Of a stretch of DNA of 64,000 nucleotides, positions 53,832 to 62,480 are shown one piece after another. Both the position numbers and the translations under genes were made by a program. Numbering within the stretch: position 1 is the stretch's first letter; the number at the start of each line of letters is the position of its first letter. Source of the stretch: Actinocatenispora sera. Lineage in GTDB: Bacteria; Actinomycetota; Actinomycetes; Mycobacteriales; Micromonosporaceae. Location: the NCBI RefSeq assembly GCF_018324685.1, contig NZ_AP023354.1, positions 3,410,001-3,474,000 of the forward strand, given 5' to 3'. The notes beneath the pieces are model-generated. The model saw nothing but the letters and a program-made list of their open reading frames with translations. It searched no databases and was not told the origin of the DNA.

Positions 53832-55355
53832 TCATACCGCCGTCACCCGCCGGCGCCGGCGCACCGCGAGCCAGGTCAGCCCGACCACGATCGCCACATC
53901 CAGCGGCGCGCCGAGCCACGCGGTGACCCGGGCCAGGTTGTACCCGTCGGGCAGCACCAGCACCGTCATCAGCACGGTGACCGCCACCATCCCGGCCACC
54001 ACCCGCCGGTCGCGCACCGCCGCGGCGAGGATCACGACCGGCCACAGCAGGTACCACGGGTGCACCGTCGGCGAGGCCGCGAGCAGCGCCGCGAACGCCC
54101 AGCCGGTACGGGCCAGCGCGGTCCGGGTGTCCGCACCCCGCCGGATCGGCCACCACAGCGCGACGAGCACGATCGGCAGCAGGACGAACAGGGCGAGGTC
54201 CCGGCTGACGGTCAGCACGCCGCCGGCACCGGGCAGCCCGAGCACCCGCAGCGGGAACCCCAGCGCCATGCCGACGCCGGTGGACAGCGAGGTCCACTGC
54301 ACGCTCGCCTCGGCGCCGAACGCCGCCGACGCCCAGCCGAACCCGAGCCCCGCCGCCGCGGTCGTCGCACCGAACGCCACGACCGCCCCGGCGACCACCG
54401 ACACCGCCGCGCGCGCCAGCCGTACCCGCCCGGTCAGCGCCGGCAGCACCAGCAACACCGCGAACGGCACCGCAAGCAGCGCGGTCACCTTCACCGCGGC
54501 GGCCAACCCCAGCGCCACCCCCGCCAGCACCGCGCGTTTCGAGACCCGTGGCGCGCGGGATCCCGAACCACCCACGACGGGCCGGCGCTGCGCCGCCAGG
54601 GCCAGGCCGGTCACCAGCAGCCCGAGCATCAGCGCGTCGCTGTGCGCGCCGGACACCAGATGGATCGCGACCAGCGGGCTCGCCAACCCCAGCCAGCAGG
54701 CAGCACCCGGGTCGACCCCGGCGAGCCGGGCCAGTCGCGGTAGGTACACCGCAAGCAGCAGCACACCGAGCAGCGCGACGATCCGCAGTACCCCGAGGGC
54801 GATCGTCAGGTGGCCGCCGGAGACGACCGCGGCGAGCCGGGCGATCAGCAGCGCCAGCGGCCCGTACGGCGCGGGGCTGTCCCGCCAGGACGGTGACATC
54901 TCGGCCAGCCAGCGCGACGGCAGTGCCGCCGGCCCCGAGTGGTACGGGTCGAGCCCGTGCGCGTACAGCTCACCCTGCGCGGCGTAGGCGTACACGTCCC
55001 GGCTGGCCAGCGGCGGCGCCAGCAGCAGCGGCACCGCCCACGACAGCGTCGTGACCACCACCCAGCGCGCGCTCAACAGCCCGGCGCGGGCCGGCCGGCG
55101 CAGTATCAGCCAGCCGATCAGCAGTCCGGCCAGCCCGACGATCCAGCACGCCGTCCCGATCGCGTACCGCGGCTGCGCCAGCAGGTGCGCCGACGGCAAC
55201 CGCCCGTACGGCACCCCGCCCTCGACCGCGCCGACCGTGTACCCGGCCACCGCGAGCAGCACCGCCCCGGCAAGCCCGATCACCCGTCCCCGGACCGCCT
55301 CGGTGCCCCACCACCCCGGCCGATCGGCGCGCGTCGCCGGCTCACCCTGCACCAC
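53832..55355 (-). CDS. Polyprenol-phosphate-mannose-dependent alpha-(1->6)-mannosyltransferase (MptA/MptB-like)
   Basis: A 507-aa membrane protein with 11-13 predicted helices and the GT-C glycosyltransferase plan. The catalytic loop contains SRDVYAYAAQGELYAHGLDPY, the hallmark of mycobacterial and corynebacterial MptA/MptB, which extend the mannan core of lipomannan with mannose from a polyprenol carrier. Further motifs are SGAHSDALMLGLLV and SPTVHPWYLLWPV. In M. tuberculosis the homologue (Rv2174) is also next to the Rv2175c-pknL pair. The start is one of two adjacent GTG codons (55355 or 55352) with no clear Shine-Dalgarno. Confidence 0.87.
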   Translation of the reverse strand: MVQGEPATRADRPGWWGTEAVRGRVIGLAGAVLLAVAGYTVGAVEGGVPYGRLPSAHLLAQPRYAIGTACWIVGLAGLLIGWLILRRPARAGLLSARWVVVTTLSWAVPLLLAPPLASRDVYAYAAQGELYAHGLDPYHSGPAALPSRWLAEMSPSWRDSPAPYGPLALLIARLAAVVSGGHLTIALGVLRIVALLGVLLLAVYLPRLARLAGVDPGAACWLGLASPLVAIHLVSGAHSDALMLGLLVTGLALAAQRRPVVGGSGSRAPRVSKRAVLAGVALGLAAAVKVTALLAVPFAVLLVLPALTGRVRLARAAVSVVAGAVVAFGATTAAAGLGFGWASAAFGAEASVQWTSLSTGVGMALGFPLRVLGLPGAGGVLTVSRDLALFVLLPIVLVALWWPIRRGADTRTALARTGWAFAALLAASPTVHPWYLLWPVVILAAAVRDRRVVAGMVAVTVLMTVLVLPDGYNLARVTAWLGAPLDVAIVVGLTWLAVRRRRRVTAV

Positions 55356-55613
55356 CCGCCCATGCTCGCACGACCACCACCCGCCCACCGGGCTGCCGCC
55401 CGGCTCCCGCCCTCCTTGCCCGCGGCGCCGCTGGGTGCTGGCGGCGTAAAGCCCACCCCTGTCCGGCGCTGCGCTTCCGGCGTGCTGGGGTGAAGGCTCC
55501 CTCTGCCGCGGCGCGCTCGGCGTGTGGGTGTAAAGGCCACCTCTGTTCGCGCTTTGACCCCGCGTGGGGGAATGCGAGGAGAGGGCTTCGCCCCCTCCTC
55601 GCGCTCCTTCCCC

Positions 55614-55634
55614 GCCAAGGGGATTCCCCTTGGC
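55614..55634. repeat. Hairpin at the inner end of the left arm
   Basis: GCCAAGGGG and CCCCTTGGC are perfectly complementary with a 3-nt loop. Confidence 0.6.
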
Positions 55635-55901
55635 CATCCCCTTGGCAGGCCCGGTGACGATGCCCATCGACGCCGAGTGCGTGTCGAAGAAGACCGGGGC
55701 CCGGCCCGGCATGTCCATCACGGCAACGCCCGCCTCGCAACGCGTCGCGTCGCTTCGTGTCCCGGCGGCCCACAGACGGGTGGGGGGTTTGGTTTGTCGT
55801 GGCGGGCTCGGCGGCGATGGGTAGGCCGCACCGACACCCCGTCGTTCCGAAACGGGCCAGGCGGGGTCAGGATCTCGTCTCTGGTTTTCCGGTGGGGGAT
55901 T

Positions 55902-55925
55902 GTCAAGGGGCGACTGCCCCTTGAC
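55902..55925. repeat. Hairpin at the inner end of the right arm
   Basis: GTCAAGGGG and CCCCTTGAC are perfectly complementary with a 6-nt loop. Confidence 0.6.
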
Positions 55926-56116
55926 GGGGAGGGGTGTGGGGAGGGGCGAAGCCCGCTCCCCACGGTTCCCCCACGAGGGGTGAAAAGAGGAAACAGAGGT
56001 GGCCTTTACACCGCCAGCACGAGCGCGCCGGCGCGAACAGGGTTTACACCGCCAACAAAAGCGAGCGCAGCGGCGAGGAGGCGGGGCGACAGCGCCAGCA
56101 CAAGCGAGCGGGGGAA

Positions 56117-56146
56117 CGGGGGTGGGGGTTCACACCCCCACCCCCG
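56117..56146 (-). terminator. Terminator downstream of the glycoside hydrolase gene
   Basis: A perfect 13-bp stem of alternating G5 runs (56117-56129 paired with 56134-56146) and a 4-nt loop lies 39 nt beyond the hydrolase stop codon. It is a strong intrinsic-type hairpin, without a T-tract. Confidence 0.75.
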
Positions 56147-56184
56147 AGCGCACGCCAGCCGAGCACCGGCGCTTCGGGTGTACC

Positions 56185-58740
56185 TCAGCGCAGAGAGGTA
56201 CCCGCCTGGACTTCGTGCGTCAGGGTCACCGTCACGTGGCGGGTACCGGCGAGCAACGTCACCGTACCGGCGGCGTCGGCGTGTCCGGCGCTGACCGCGG
56301 CGACGTTGCCCGCGAACGCCGGCAACTGGAACAGCACCCGCGATGTCCCGGCACCGGTGACGGTGAGCGTCACCGTCCGGCCGTGCCCCCCGATGGTCAC
56401 GGCGACCCGTCCGCCGTTCAGCGTCGGTACGTTCGACACCCGGATCGGCTTGCCCAGCCACGAGTTCGGTACCCCGCGGCCGACGAGCAGGTCACCGTCG
56501 ACGCGCTGGGCGACGAGCGAGTCCAGCAGCGCCTTGTTGGCGGTGGAGATGCCCCAGGCGTGCGGCGCGGATCCGTTGCCGTGCGCGGGATGCGAGCCGA
56601 CCCAGGGCTGCTCCGGGTTCGGCGCGGACGCCGACTCCCACCACGAGTACGGGCCGGACTGGGTGTGCGCGATCATCATCTGGTAGGCGCGGATCGACTC
56701 GTCCCGGTACGCGTCGCCGCGCAGCCCGGCCGCCCCGTACCCGGCGTTGTACGCCGAGGCGTAGAGCGCGCCGGGGTAGCCGCCGAAGTCGTGCGCCGGC
56801 AGGCTGTCGCCGATCCGGCCGAAGCCGTAGGCGTAGGTCGAGTCGATCGCGGTGAGCGCCGGGCCCTCCTGGCGGGCACCGAGCAGGTACCCGTCCCAGG
56901 CCCACCGGCCGAACAGGAACGGCGCGGCCCAGTTCGCGTCGGTGGCGACCGTGCACCGGTTGGCGGTGTTGGATTCGACCATCGAGCAGGGCAGGTAGTC
57001 CAGGTCGTTGTCGGCCATGGTCTTCGCCAGGGTGGCGTTGGTCGCGGCGAGCAGCGAGTCGTACTGCTGGTCGGCCCAGTCGACCTCGGCCTGCTCACCG
57101 AGCCGCTGCGCCAGGTACCGGTACGACGCCAGCCCCATCAGTGCCGAGTAGTCGTCGATCGTCCAGTACCCGTTGGAGTCGATGTCGTTGGTCATCTTCA
57201 TGATGCCGCCAGGACCGGTACGGTCGGCCGCGATCTGGTGCGCGGTGTCGGCGATCGACGGTTGGCTCCGCCCGGCCGGCCCCTCGGTGTCGAAGTGCGC
57301 CCGCACCGTGTCGAGGTCACCGGTCTTGGCCAGGTAGACCGCCCACGGCCAGGAGTACTTCCAGACCCCGTCGACGTACTGCGGCTGGCCGCCGATCAGG
57401 TCGCGCAGGCGCAGCAGCAGGTCGGTCGCCTGGCTCGTGTCGCCGAGGCTGAACTGGGTGGCGAGGATGCCGATGCTGTCGTGGCTGTACTCCTCGTCGT
57501 ACCCGTTCTCGCCGGTGTTGAGGCGCAGCCCGTCCTTGGCGATCAGCGTGTACACGTAGCCCGACCGGTACGCGTCGACCAGGGTGCGGTCCGGCAGCAT
57601 GTCCAGGTGGGCCAGGCTCGCCAGCCGGCCGTCCCAGTACGACTTCATGTGGTCGAAGTGCCGGTCGTACCCGCCGGCGGCGGTGAGCTGCGCGGCCGAC
57701 GGCCACGCCACGTCGGCGCCGAACCGGTCCGCGCCCACCACGTAGTCGTGCGTCACCGTGGCTCCGGGCCGTACCGTGTTCGCGTGGTGGTCCAGGGCGA
57801 GCAGCCCGTCGGTCGGCGCCGGGTCCACGGTCAGCGTCGAGCGCGTCGGGTTGTGCACCGCGACCCGGCTGTACACGGCGACGTAGTCGTGCCCGCCGAT
57901 GGTCAACTTGTCGGCGAAGTCGGTGACGGTGACCTTCGCGCCGTCCGCGGTGTCGAACGCGGTCGCCAGCGCGGGCAGGTAACCGTCCACGTTGGACCAG
58001 GTCAGCCGGCTCGGTGCGGCGGCGACGCCGAACCCCTCGGCGGTGTTCTTGCCGTCCCGCAGGAAGAACGAGCCGTTCTGGCAGACCACCACGCCGTCGG
58101 TGTCGCCCTCCCAGCCGATCAGGCCGGCGTCGGTGTAGCTGCCGCCGCGCGCGGTGCACTGCTCCGGGGGCGTCGGCACCGGCGCGCCCGGCGCGGACAG
58201 TGCCAGGTAGTCCAGGTTGACCATGCAGGAGTCGGTCTCGCCGCAGCGCAGCGCGACGGTACCGGAGTTCGCCGGCAGCGACACGGTGGCCTGCGCGGTC
58301 GCCCAGCTGTCCCAGCTGGCGGTGGGCGGCAGGGTGAGGGTGCCCAGCCGGGTGTCGTCGGCGTAGACGCCGATCGTGCGGGCGGCGGAGCTGCCGTCGC
58401 CCGGGTCGGCGTTGGCGTACCGGACCGTCGCGACGTAGTCGCCGGCGTTCGCTCCGGTCACCGACCAGCGGGTGTCGGCACCGACGACCGGGTGCGCCTG
58501 GCTCCCGTACCCGTCGACGAACCCGCTGCCGGTGTAGCCGCTGTGGTTGGTGTTGGCGTGCGCGCCGCCGGACAGCTGCGCCGTCTCGGCCTGGCAGACG
58601 GTACCGACGGAGCACGCCGGCGCCGCGGCGGCCGGTGCGGTCCCGGCCGCGACGAGCGCGGCGGCGAGCAGGACGCCGGCGGTACCGGCGCCGAACAGGC
58701 GGAGCCGCCGGCGCCGGCGGCCGATTTCGGGGAAGGGCAT
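56185..58740 (-). CDS. Secreted six-hairpin glycoside hydrolase with carbohydrate-binding domain
   Basis: An 851-aa exported enzyme. A basic N-terminus and hydrophobic signal (about 12-42, ending AAAAAPA) precede a CBM6/35-like beta-sandwich (about 45-185) with QAETAQLSGG, NTNHSGYTGSGFVDGY and VNLDYLAL. A large alpha/alpha-barrel catalytic region follows (about 250-760), with TGENGYDEEYSHDSIGILA, MKMTNDIDSNGYWTIDDYSALM and WWESASAPNPEQPWVGSHPAHG. The C-terminal 90 residues are beta-rich. It probably releases sugars from an extracellular polysaccharide; the exact glucoside or glycoside is not known. The ATG at 58740 has GGAGGA upstream. A LacI gene lies directly upstream. Confidence 0.85.
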   Translation of the reverse strand: MPFPEIGRRRRRLRLFGAGTAGVLLAAALVAAGTAPAAAAPACSVGTVCQAETAQLSGGAHANTNHSGYTGSGFVDGYGSQAHPVVGADTRWSVTGANAGDYVATVRYANADPGDGSSAARTIGVYADDTRLGTLTLPPTASWDSWATAQATVSLPANSGTVALRCGETDSCMVNLDYLALSAPGAPVPTPPEQCTARGGSYTDAGLIGWEGDTDGVVVCQNGSFFLRDGKNTAEGFGVAAAPSRLTWSNVDGYLPALATAFDTADGAKVTVTDFADKLTIGGHDYVAVYSRVAVHNPTRSTLTVDPAPTDGLLALDHHANTVRPGATVTHDYVVGADRFGADVAWPSAAQLTAAGGYDRHFDHMKSYWDGRLASLAHLDMLPDRTLVDAYRSGYVYTLIAKDGLRLNTGENGYDEEYSHDSIGILATQFSLGDTSQATDLLLRLRDLIGGQPQYVDGVWKYSWPWAVYLAKTGDLDTVRAHFDTEGPAGRSQPSIADTAHQIAADRTGPGGIMKMTNDIDSNGYWTIDDYSALMGLASYRYLAQRLGEQAEVDWADQQYDSLLAATNATLAKTMADNDLDYLPCSMVESNTANRCTVATDANWAAPFLFGRWAWDGYLLGARQEGPALTAIDSTYAYGFGRIGDSLPAHDFGGYPGALYASAYNAGYGAAGLRGDAYRDESIRAYQMMIAHTQSGPYSWWESASAPNPEQPWVGSHPAHGNGSAPHAWGISTANKALLDSLVAQRVDGDLLVGRGVPNSWLGKPIRVSNVPTLNGGRVAVTIGGHGRTVTLTVTGAGTSRVLFQLPAFAGNVAAVSAGHADAAGTVTLLAGTRHVTVTLTHEVQAGTSLR

Positions 58741-58771
58741 TCGTCCTCCATGGCTTGACGACTTCGCCATA

Positions 58772-58800
58772 CTTAAGGGCTTAAGCAGTCACCATGTCAA
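58772..58800 (-). promoter_or_regulatory. Promoter and probable LacI operator of the glycoside hydrolase gene
   Basis: On the minus strand TTGACA (58800-58795) is followed by CTTAAGCCCTTAAG (58785-58772), a near-perfect dyad that occupies the -10 position. The next bases give TTAAGT as a -10 candidate. A LacI-family repressor encoded just upstream could block RNA polymerase at this dyad. Confidence 0.55.
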
Positions 58801-58832
58801 CCCCGCCCTCCCGCAACCCGGACCACCACCCG

Positions 58833-59032
58833 CGTTGATCAAGGCATCCCCGCGTTGATCAAGGCATCCCCGCGTTGATCAAGGGATCCGCGCGCCGGTC
58901 AAGGGATCCCCGTTGATCAAGGGATCCGTCCGTTGATCAAGGGATCCGTACACATTGCGCCAGGACTCCGTGCACCGATCCCTTGATCAACTTCGCCGGG
59001 CCTTGATCAACTTCGCTGGCCCTTGATCAACG
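58833..59032. repeat. Phased TTGATCAA palindrome array between lacI and the hydrolase gene
   Basis: Eight perfect TTGATCAA octamers start at 58835, 58855, 58875, 58913, 58933, 58983, 59003 and 59023. Neighbouring copies are mostly 20 bp apart, with a degenerate copy near 58895. The flanks are ggcatccc or gggatccg, and the last three are in reverse orientation. The pair at 58933/58983 repeats the inverted element found at 31131-31192. The final copy contains the stop codon of lacI. Confidence 0.8.
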
Positions 59033-60070
59033 GGGTGGGGGCGGGGCGGTGGTGCCGCGGACGACAAGCTCGGCGGGGACCGGCGGCGGCGTGGCCGGGT
59101 CCTCGCCGGCCAGCACCTCGAGCAGCAGGTCGGCGCAGGAGCGGCCGAGCCGTACGTAGTCGACCCGCACCGTGGTCAGCGGCGGGGTCAGGTACGCGGC
59201 GAGCCGCACGTCGTCGAAGCCGACCACCGATACGTCGCGGGGTACCGCGAGGCCGGCGGCCCGGATCGCGCCGAGCCCGGCGATCGCCATCAGGTCCGAG
59301 GTGTACACGATCGCCGTCGGGCGGGGGTGGGCGGCGAGCACCGCCCGGGTGGCCCGGATGCCGCCGCGCTCGGTCGCCTCCTCGTACGCCACCGGGCCGG
59401 GCTCCTCGCCGGCCCCGGCCAGCGCCGCTCGCCAGGCCGAGTACCGGTCGGCGACGTGCCGCAGCCGCGGCGGGCCGCCGACGAACGCCACCCGCCGGTG
59501 CCCCAGCCCGACCAGGTGCCGTACCGCGTGCCGCACGCCGGCCGGATGATCGGAGTCGAGGGTGCGAAACCCGGTCGGGCCGGCGGCGAGCCGGTCCACC
59601 ACGACCGCCGGCATGCCCACCTCGGCCAGGAACGCCAGCCGCGGGTCGTCGGTCCGGACGTCGCCGACGATCACCCCGTCCACCTGGTGCTGCTGCCACA
59701 TCCGCCGGTACGCGAGCAGCTCCGCCTGCGGCTCGGCACCCACCGCCCGCAGCAGCAGCGCGAAGTCGCGCCGGGACAGCGCCTGCTCCAGCCCGGTGAC
59801 GAAGGAGGCGAAGAAGCCGTTGCCGGTCAGCAGGTGGGTGGCCGCCACCACCAGCCCGACCGCCTGCGAGCTCTGCCGCATCAGTGCCCGCGCCGCGCCG
59901 CTCGGCTCCCAGCCGAGTTCTGCGGCGGCCTGCCGGATCCGCTCCCGGGTGCTCGCGCTGACCCCCGGCCGGTCGTTCATCGCATAGGACACCGCGCCGG
60001 TGGACACCCCGGCCAGCCGGGCCACGTCGGCGATGGTCGGCGCCCGCCGCTCGCCTGTCGCCCCTCCCAC
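59027..60070 (-). CDS. LacI-family transcriptional regulator
   Basis: A 347-aa repressor-type regulator. The N-terminal HTH with hinge reads TIADVARLAGVSTGAVSYAMNDRPGVSASTRERI (about 12-45), followed by GWEPSGAARALMRQSS, and a sugar-binding periplasmic-protein-like core with VGLVVAATHLL, DGVIVGDVRTDD, VDRLAAGPTGFRTLDSDHPAG and VVGFDDVRLAAYLTPPLTTVRVD. It lies upstream of the secreted glycoside hydrolase on the same strand and probably controls it through the CTTAAG dyad. The GTG at 60070 follows a TACGGT box by 6 nt. The stop codon lies in a TTGATCAA copy. Confidence 0.93.
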   Translation of the reverse strand: MGGATGERRAPTIADVARLAGVSTGAVSYAMNDRPGVSASTRERIRQAAAELGWEPSGAARALMRQSSQAVGLVVAATHLLTGNGFFASFVTGLEQALSRRDFALLLRAVGAEPQAELLAYRRMWQQHQVDGVIVGDVRTDDPRLAFLAEVGMPAVVVDRLAAGPTGFRTLDSDHPAGVRHAVRHLVGLGHRRVAFVGGPPRLRHVADRYSAWRAALAGAGEEPGPVAYEEATERGGIRATRAVLAAHPRPTAIVYTSDLMAIAGLGAIRAAGLAVPRDVSVVGFDDVRLAAYLTPPLTTVRVDYVRLGRSCADLLLEVLAGEDPATPPPVPAELVVRGTTAPPPPR

Positions 60071-60076
60071 CCCGTC

Positions 60077-60082
60077 ACCGTA
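60077..60082 (-). promoter_or_regulatory. Leaderless -10 box of lacI
   Basis: TACGGT on the minus strand ends 6 nt before the GTG at 60070. Confidence 0.5.
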
Positions 60083-60172
60083 GCCCGCGCCGCGCCGGCC
60101 CGCGGAGCCGCGCCGACGTTGCGGGTCGGCCGGCGCGGCCCCGGACGATCGGCGCGAGCCGGTCGGTCGTAC

Positions 60173-60418
60173 CGGCGGCGTCGGGGTGGTCGGGTCGGTC
60201 GGTTCGGGGCGAGTGGCCGGGCGTGCAGCTGCTCGTGGTCGGCTGGGGCGAGCCCGGCGGCGTAGGGGTGTCCGGGTCGGTCGGTTCGGGGCGAGTGGCC
60301 GGGCGTGCAGCTGCTCGTGGTCGGCTGGGGCGAGCCCGGCGGCGTCGGGGTGGTCGGGTCGGTCAGTTCGGGGCGAGTAGCCGGGCGCGGAGCAGCTCGC
60401 GGTCGGCCGGGCCGAACC
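60173..60418. repeat. Three tandem copies of an 82-bp unit at the 3' end of the phosphatase gene
   Basis: Copies begin at 60173, 60255 and 60337. The first two lie outside the gene and are nearly identical; the third spans the phosphatase stop codon (60363-60365) and its last 18 codons. In the minus-strand frame the outer copies still resemble the protein's end (GLAPADHEQLHARPLAPN against GFGPADRELLRARLLAPN). They are decayed duplicates of the gene's tail. Confidence 0.8.
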
Positions 60419-61103
60419 CGGCGGCGTCCACGTAGCCGGCGATCGAGCCGTACCGGGAGCGCAGCCCGGCGAGGAACGTCAGCATGGTCTCGGCCGGGGC
60501 CGGATCGCCCGACGACGGCAGGTACCGCGGGGAGTCCGGCGCGACGCTCGCCCGCCAAGCCAGGTAGCGCTGCTCGGAGAACCGGCTCGCCGCGTAGTCG
60601 CCGGCGATGGTGTCGTCGTCGACCCCGAGCAGCGAGAGCACCACCGCGGCCACCACGCCGGTGCGGTCCTTGCCGGCCATGCAGTGGAACACGGTGCCGC
60701 CGGCGGTGTCCTCGGCGATCAGTCGCAGCACCCGTGCCATGGCGCCGCCGACCGCCTCGTCGGCGATCTCCGCGTACCGCTGGGCGAGGTAGCCGGCGAG
60801 CTCGCCCGGCGCCACCTCGGCCGCCGTCCAGGCCAGCGTCTGCAGGCAGACGTTGTGGTAATCCAGCCCTGGCGACTCGGGGATCCGGCCGTAGTTGGCG
60901 ACCTCGTCGGCGCGGCGCAGGTCGACCACCCGGCGCACGTCGAGCGCGGCGAACCGGCCGAGGTCGGCCTCGACCAGCCGGTGCAGCCCGTCGGAACGGT
61001 AGAGCACCCCGGTGCGCACCCGCCGGCCGTCGGCGGCCGGGTAGCCGCCGAGATCGCGGAAGTTGAACACGGTCGTGAACGGCACGTATCGATCCCGATC
61101 CAT
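60363..61103 (-). CDS. Tyrosine phosphatase-like protein (PtpB family)
   Basis: A 246-aa phosphatase of the mycobacterial PtpB type. It begins with FTTVFNFRDLGGYPAADGRRVRTGVLYRSD and has the active-site loop HCMAGKDRTG with nucleophile C141 and arginine R147. The lysine and aspartate inside the loop are typical of this group, whose members act on phosphotyrosine, phosphoserine and phosphoinositides. The ATG at 61103 follows a TACGTT box by 7 nt. Its 3' end is repeated in tandem downstream. Confidence 0.92.
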   Translation of the reverse strand: MDRDRYVPFTTVFNFRDLGGYPAADGRRVRTGVLYRSDGLHRLVEADLGRFAALDVRRVVDLRRADEVANYGRIPESPGLDYHNVCLQTLAWTAAEVAPGELAGYLAQRYAEIADEAVGGAMARVLRLIAEDTAGGTVFHCMAGKDRTGVVAAVVLSLLGVDDDTIAGDYAASRFSEQRYLAWRASVAPDSPRYLPSSGDPAPAETMLTFLAGLRSRYGSIAGYVDAAGFGPADRELLRARLLAPN

Positions 61104-61110
61104 GCCGTAT

Positions 61111-61116
61111 AACGTA
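61111..61116 (-). promoter_or_regulatory. Leaderless -10 box of the phosphatase gene
   Basis: TACGTT on the minus strand ends 7 nt before the ATG at 61103. Confidence 0.45.
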
Positions 61117-61250
61117 CCGTCCGGGTCGGACAGTCCCGTTCGACCCGGACGCTGACCTGCGACGACGTCGGCGACTGCTCGCCCGCCGAGCACCCGCCAG
61201 GCACCCGGCGGCGCGCGGATGCGGTGCGCGCGCTGGCGCGCCCGCCGCGA

Positions 61251-62480
61251 TCAGCCGGTGTGCTCGGCCAGCTCCAGGAACCGGCGCTTGCCCTCCAGGG
61301 ACTCCTCGGCCTGCTTGATCCGCCGGGCGTCGCCGGCCGCCTTCGCCCGCTCCAGCCGCTCCTCCGCCTCGGCGACCTGCTCGCGCATCTGCACCAGCAG
61401 CGGGTTCTGCTCGATCGGGGTACGGCGCCAGGCGGTGTCCATCGCGGCGCGCACCTTCTCGTCCACCGCGCGCAGCCGGCGCTCCAGCCCGGACACCGCG
61501 TCCCGCGGTACCCGGCCGATCTCGTGCCAGCGGCCCTGGATGTCGCGCAGCTTCTGCTGGGCGGCCTTCGGGTCGGCGTCCACGTCGAGCGCCTCGGCCT
61601 CGGCGAGCAGCGCGCGCTTGGCGGTCAGGTGCTCCTGCTGCTCGGCGTCGCGGGCGTTGAACACCTCGCTGCGCCGGGAGAAGAACGCGTCCTGGGCGCC
61701 GCGGAACCGCTCCCACAGCCGCTGCTCGGCCTCCTTGGAGGCGCGACCGGCGGCCTTCCAGTCGGCCATCAGCTGCTTGAGCCGGGCCGCGGTCGGGCCC
61801 CAGTCGTCCGAGCCGGAGAGCGACTCGGCCTCGGCGACGAGCTTCTCCTTGACCGTCTGCACCTCCTTGCGGCCGGCGTCGAGGCTCGCGAAGTGGGTAC
61901 CGCGGCGGCGGGCGAACGCGTCCCGGGCCGCGGCGTACCGCTTCCACAGCTCGCCGTCGGTCTTGCGGTCGACGCCGTGGATCGTCTTCCACTCCTCGAC
62001 GATCTCCTTGAGCCGGTCGCCGGCCACCTTCCACTGGGTGGACTCGGTGGCGAGCTGCTCGGCCTCGGCGACCAGCTGCTGCTTGCGCTCGACGGCGGCG
62101 GCCTTGGCCGCCTCGCGGGCGACCTTGGCTTCCTCGCTCTTCTTCTGCGCGATCACGGACAGCTCGTCCAGCCGGCCGGCGAGCATGTCCAGGTCGCCCA
62201 CCACGTGCGCGGTGGACAGCTCGTTGCGCAGCCGCCGGATGGTCGCCACCGAGTGCGCCGCGTCGGCCTTGCCGGAGGACAGCCGGTTCGCCAGCAGCTC
62301 GACCTCGGTCACCAGATCGGCGAACCGGCGGGCGAACAGGGCGAGTCCCTCCTCGGGTGTGCCGGCCTGCCAGGAACCGACCGGCCGTTCGCCGGCGGCC
62401 GTCTTGACATAGACCGTGCCGTTCGCGTCGACCCGACCGAATGTCGTCCAGTCGCGCCCGTCACCGCTCATCGAATCCAC
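61251..62480 (-). CDS. DUF349 domain protein
   Basis: A 409-aa mostly alpha-helical protein with several DUF349 units. Each has a WK(A)xG..LKEIVEEWKxI or W.ATRLKQLMADWKAAGRAS pattern, followed by a long charged helix with WxRFRxAxDAFFxRR. Three units are visible at about 145-215, 225-290 and 300-375. The last 60 residues are a coiled coil. Homologues are widespread in actinobacteria and sit near miaA, as here; the function is not established, though a nucleic-acid or ribosome-linked role has been suggested. GTG 62480 has AAGGA upstream; ATG 62471 is an alternative. Confidence 0.88.
   Translation of the reverse strand: MDSMSGDGRDWTTFGRVDANGTVYVKTAAGERPVGSWQAGTPEEGLALFARRFADLVTEVELLANRLSSGKADAAHSVATIRRLRNELSTAHVVGDLDMLAGRLDELSVIAQKKSEEAKVAREAAKAAAVERKQQLVAEAEQLATESTQWKVAGDRLKEIVEEWKTIHGVDRKTDGELWKRYAAARDAFARRRGTHFASLDAGRKEVQTVKEKLVAEAESLSGSDDWGPTAARLKQLMADWKAAGRASKEAEQRLWERFRGAQDAFFSRRSEVFNARDAEQQEHLTAKRALLAEAEALDVDADPKAAQQKLRDIQGRWHEIGRVPRDAVSGLERRLRAVDEKVRAAMDTAWRRTPIEQNPLLVQMREQVAEAEERLERAKAAGDARRIKQAEESLEGKRRFLELAEHTG

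Larger units (their letters stand above)
55437..56075. repeat. Imperfect inverted-repeat element (about 640 bp)
   Basis: Two related arms lie in opposite orientation at about 55437-55634 and 55902-56075. They share a perfect 21-nt inverted match (55527-55547 with 55992-56012) and gggcttcgcccc at 55583-55594 with its complement at 55943-55954. Each arm holds several imperfect copies of a unit containing GGTGTAAAGGCCACC. At the inner ends are perfect 9-bp hairpins (55614-55634 and 55902-55925). The centre (55635-55901) has no convincing gene. It resembles a non-autonomous mobile or intergenic repeat element; no transposase or target duplication was identified. Confidence 0.6.

Noticed and set aside
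55524-56294. Open frames in the inverted-repeat element
   Set aside because: Their translations follow the repeats and are dominated by Arg/Gly/Pro; no Shine-Dalgarno with a plausible start was found.
55999-58758. Plus-strand open frame of about 900 codons over the glycosidase
   Set aside because: Antisense shadow rich in Arg, Val and Gly with no domain.
58833-59032. CRISPR array
   Set aside because: The repeated unit is an 8-bp palindrome at 20-bp spacing, orientation reverses, spacers are not unique 30-40 bp sequences, and no cas genes are near.
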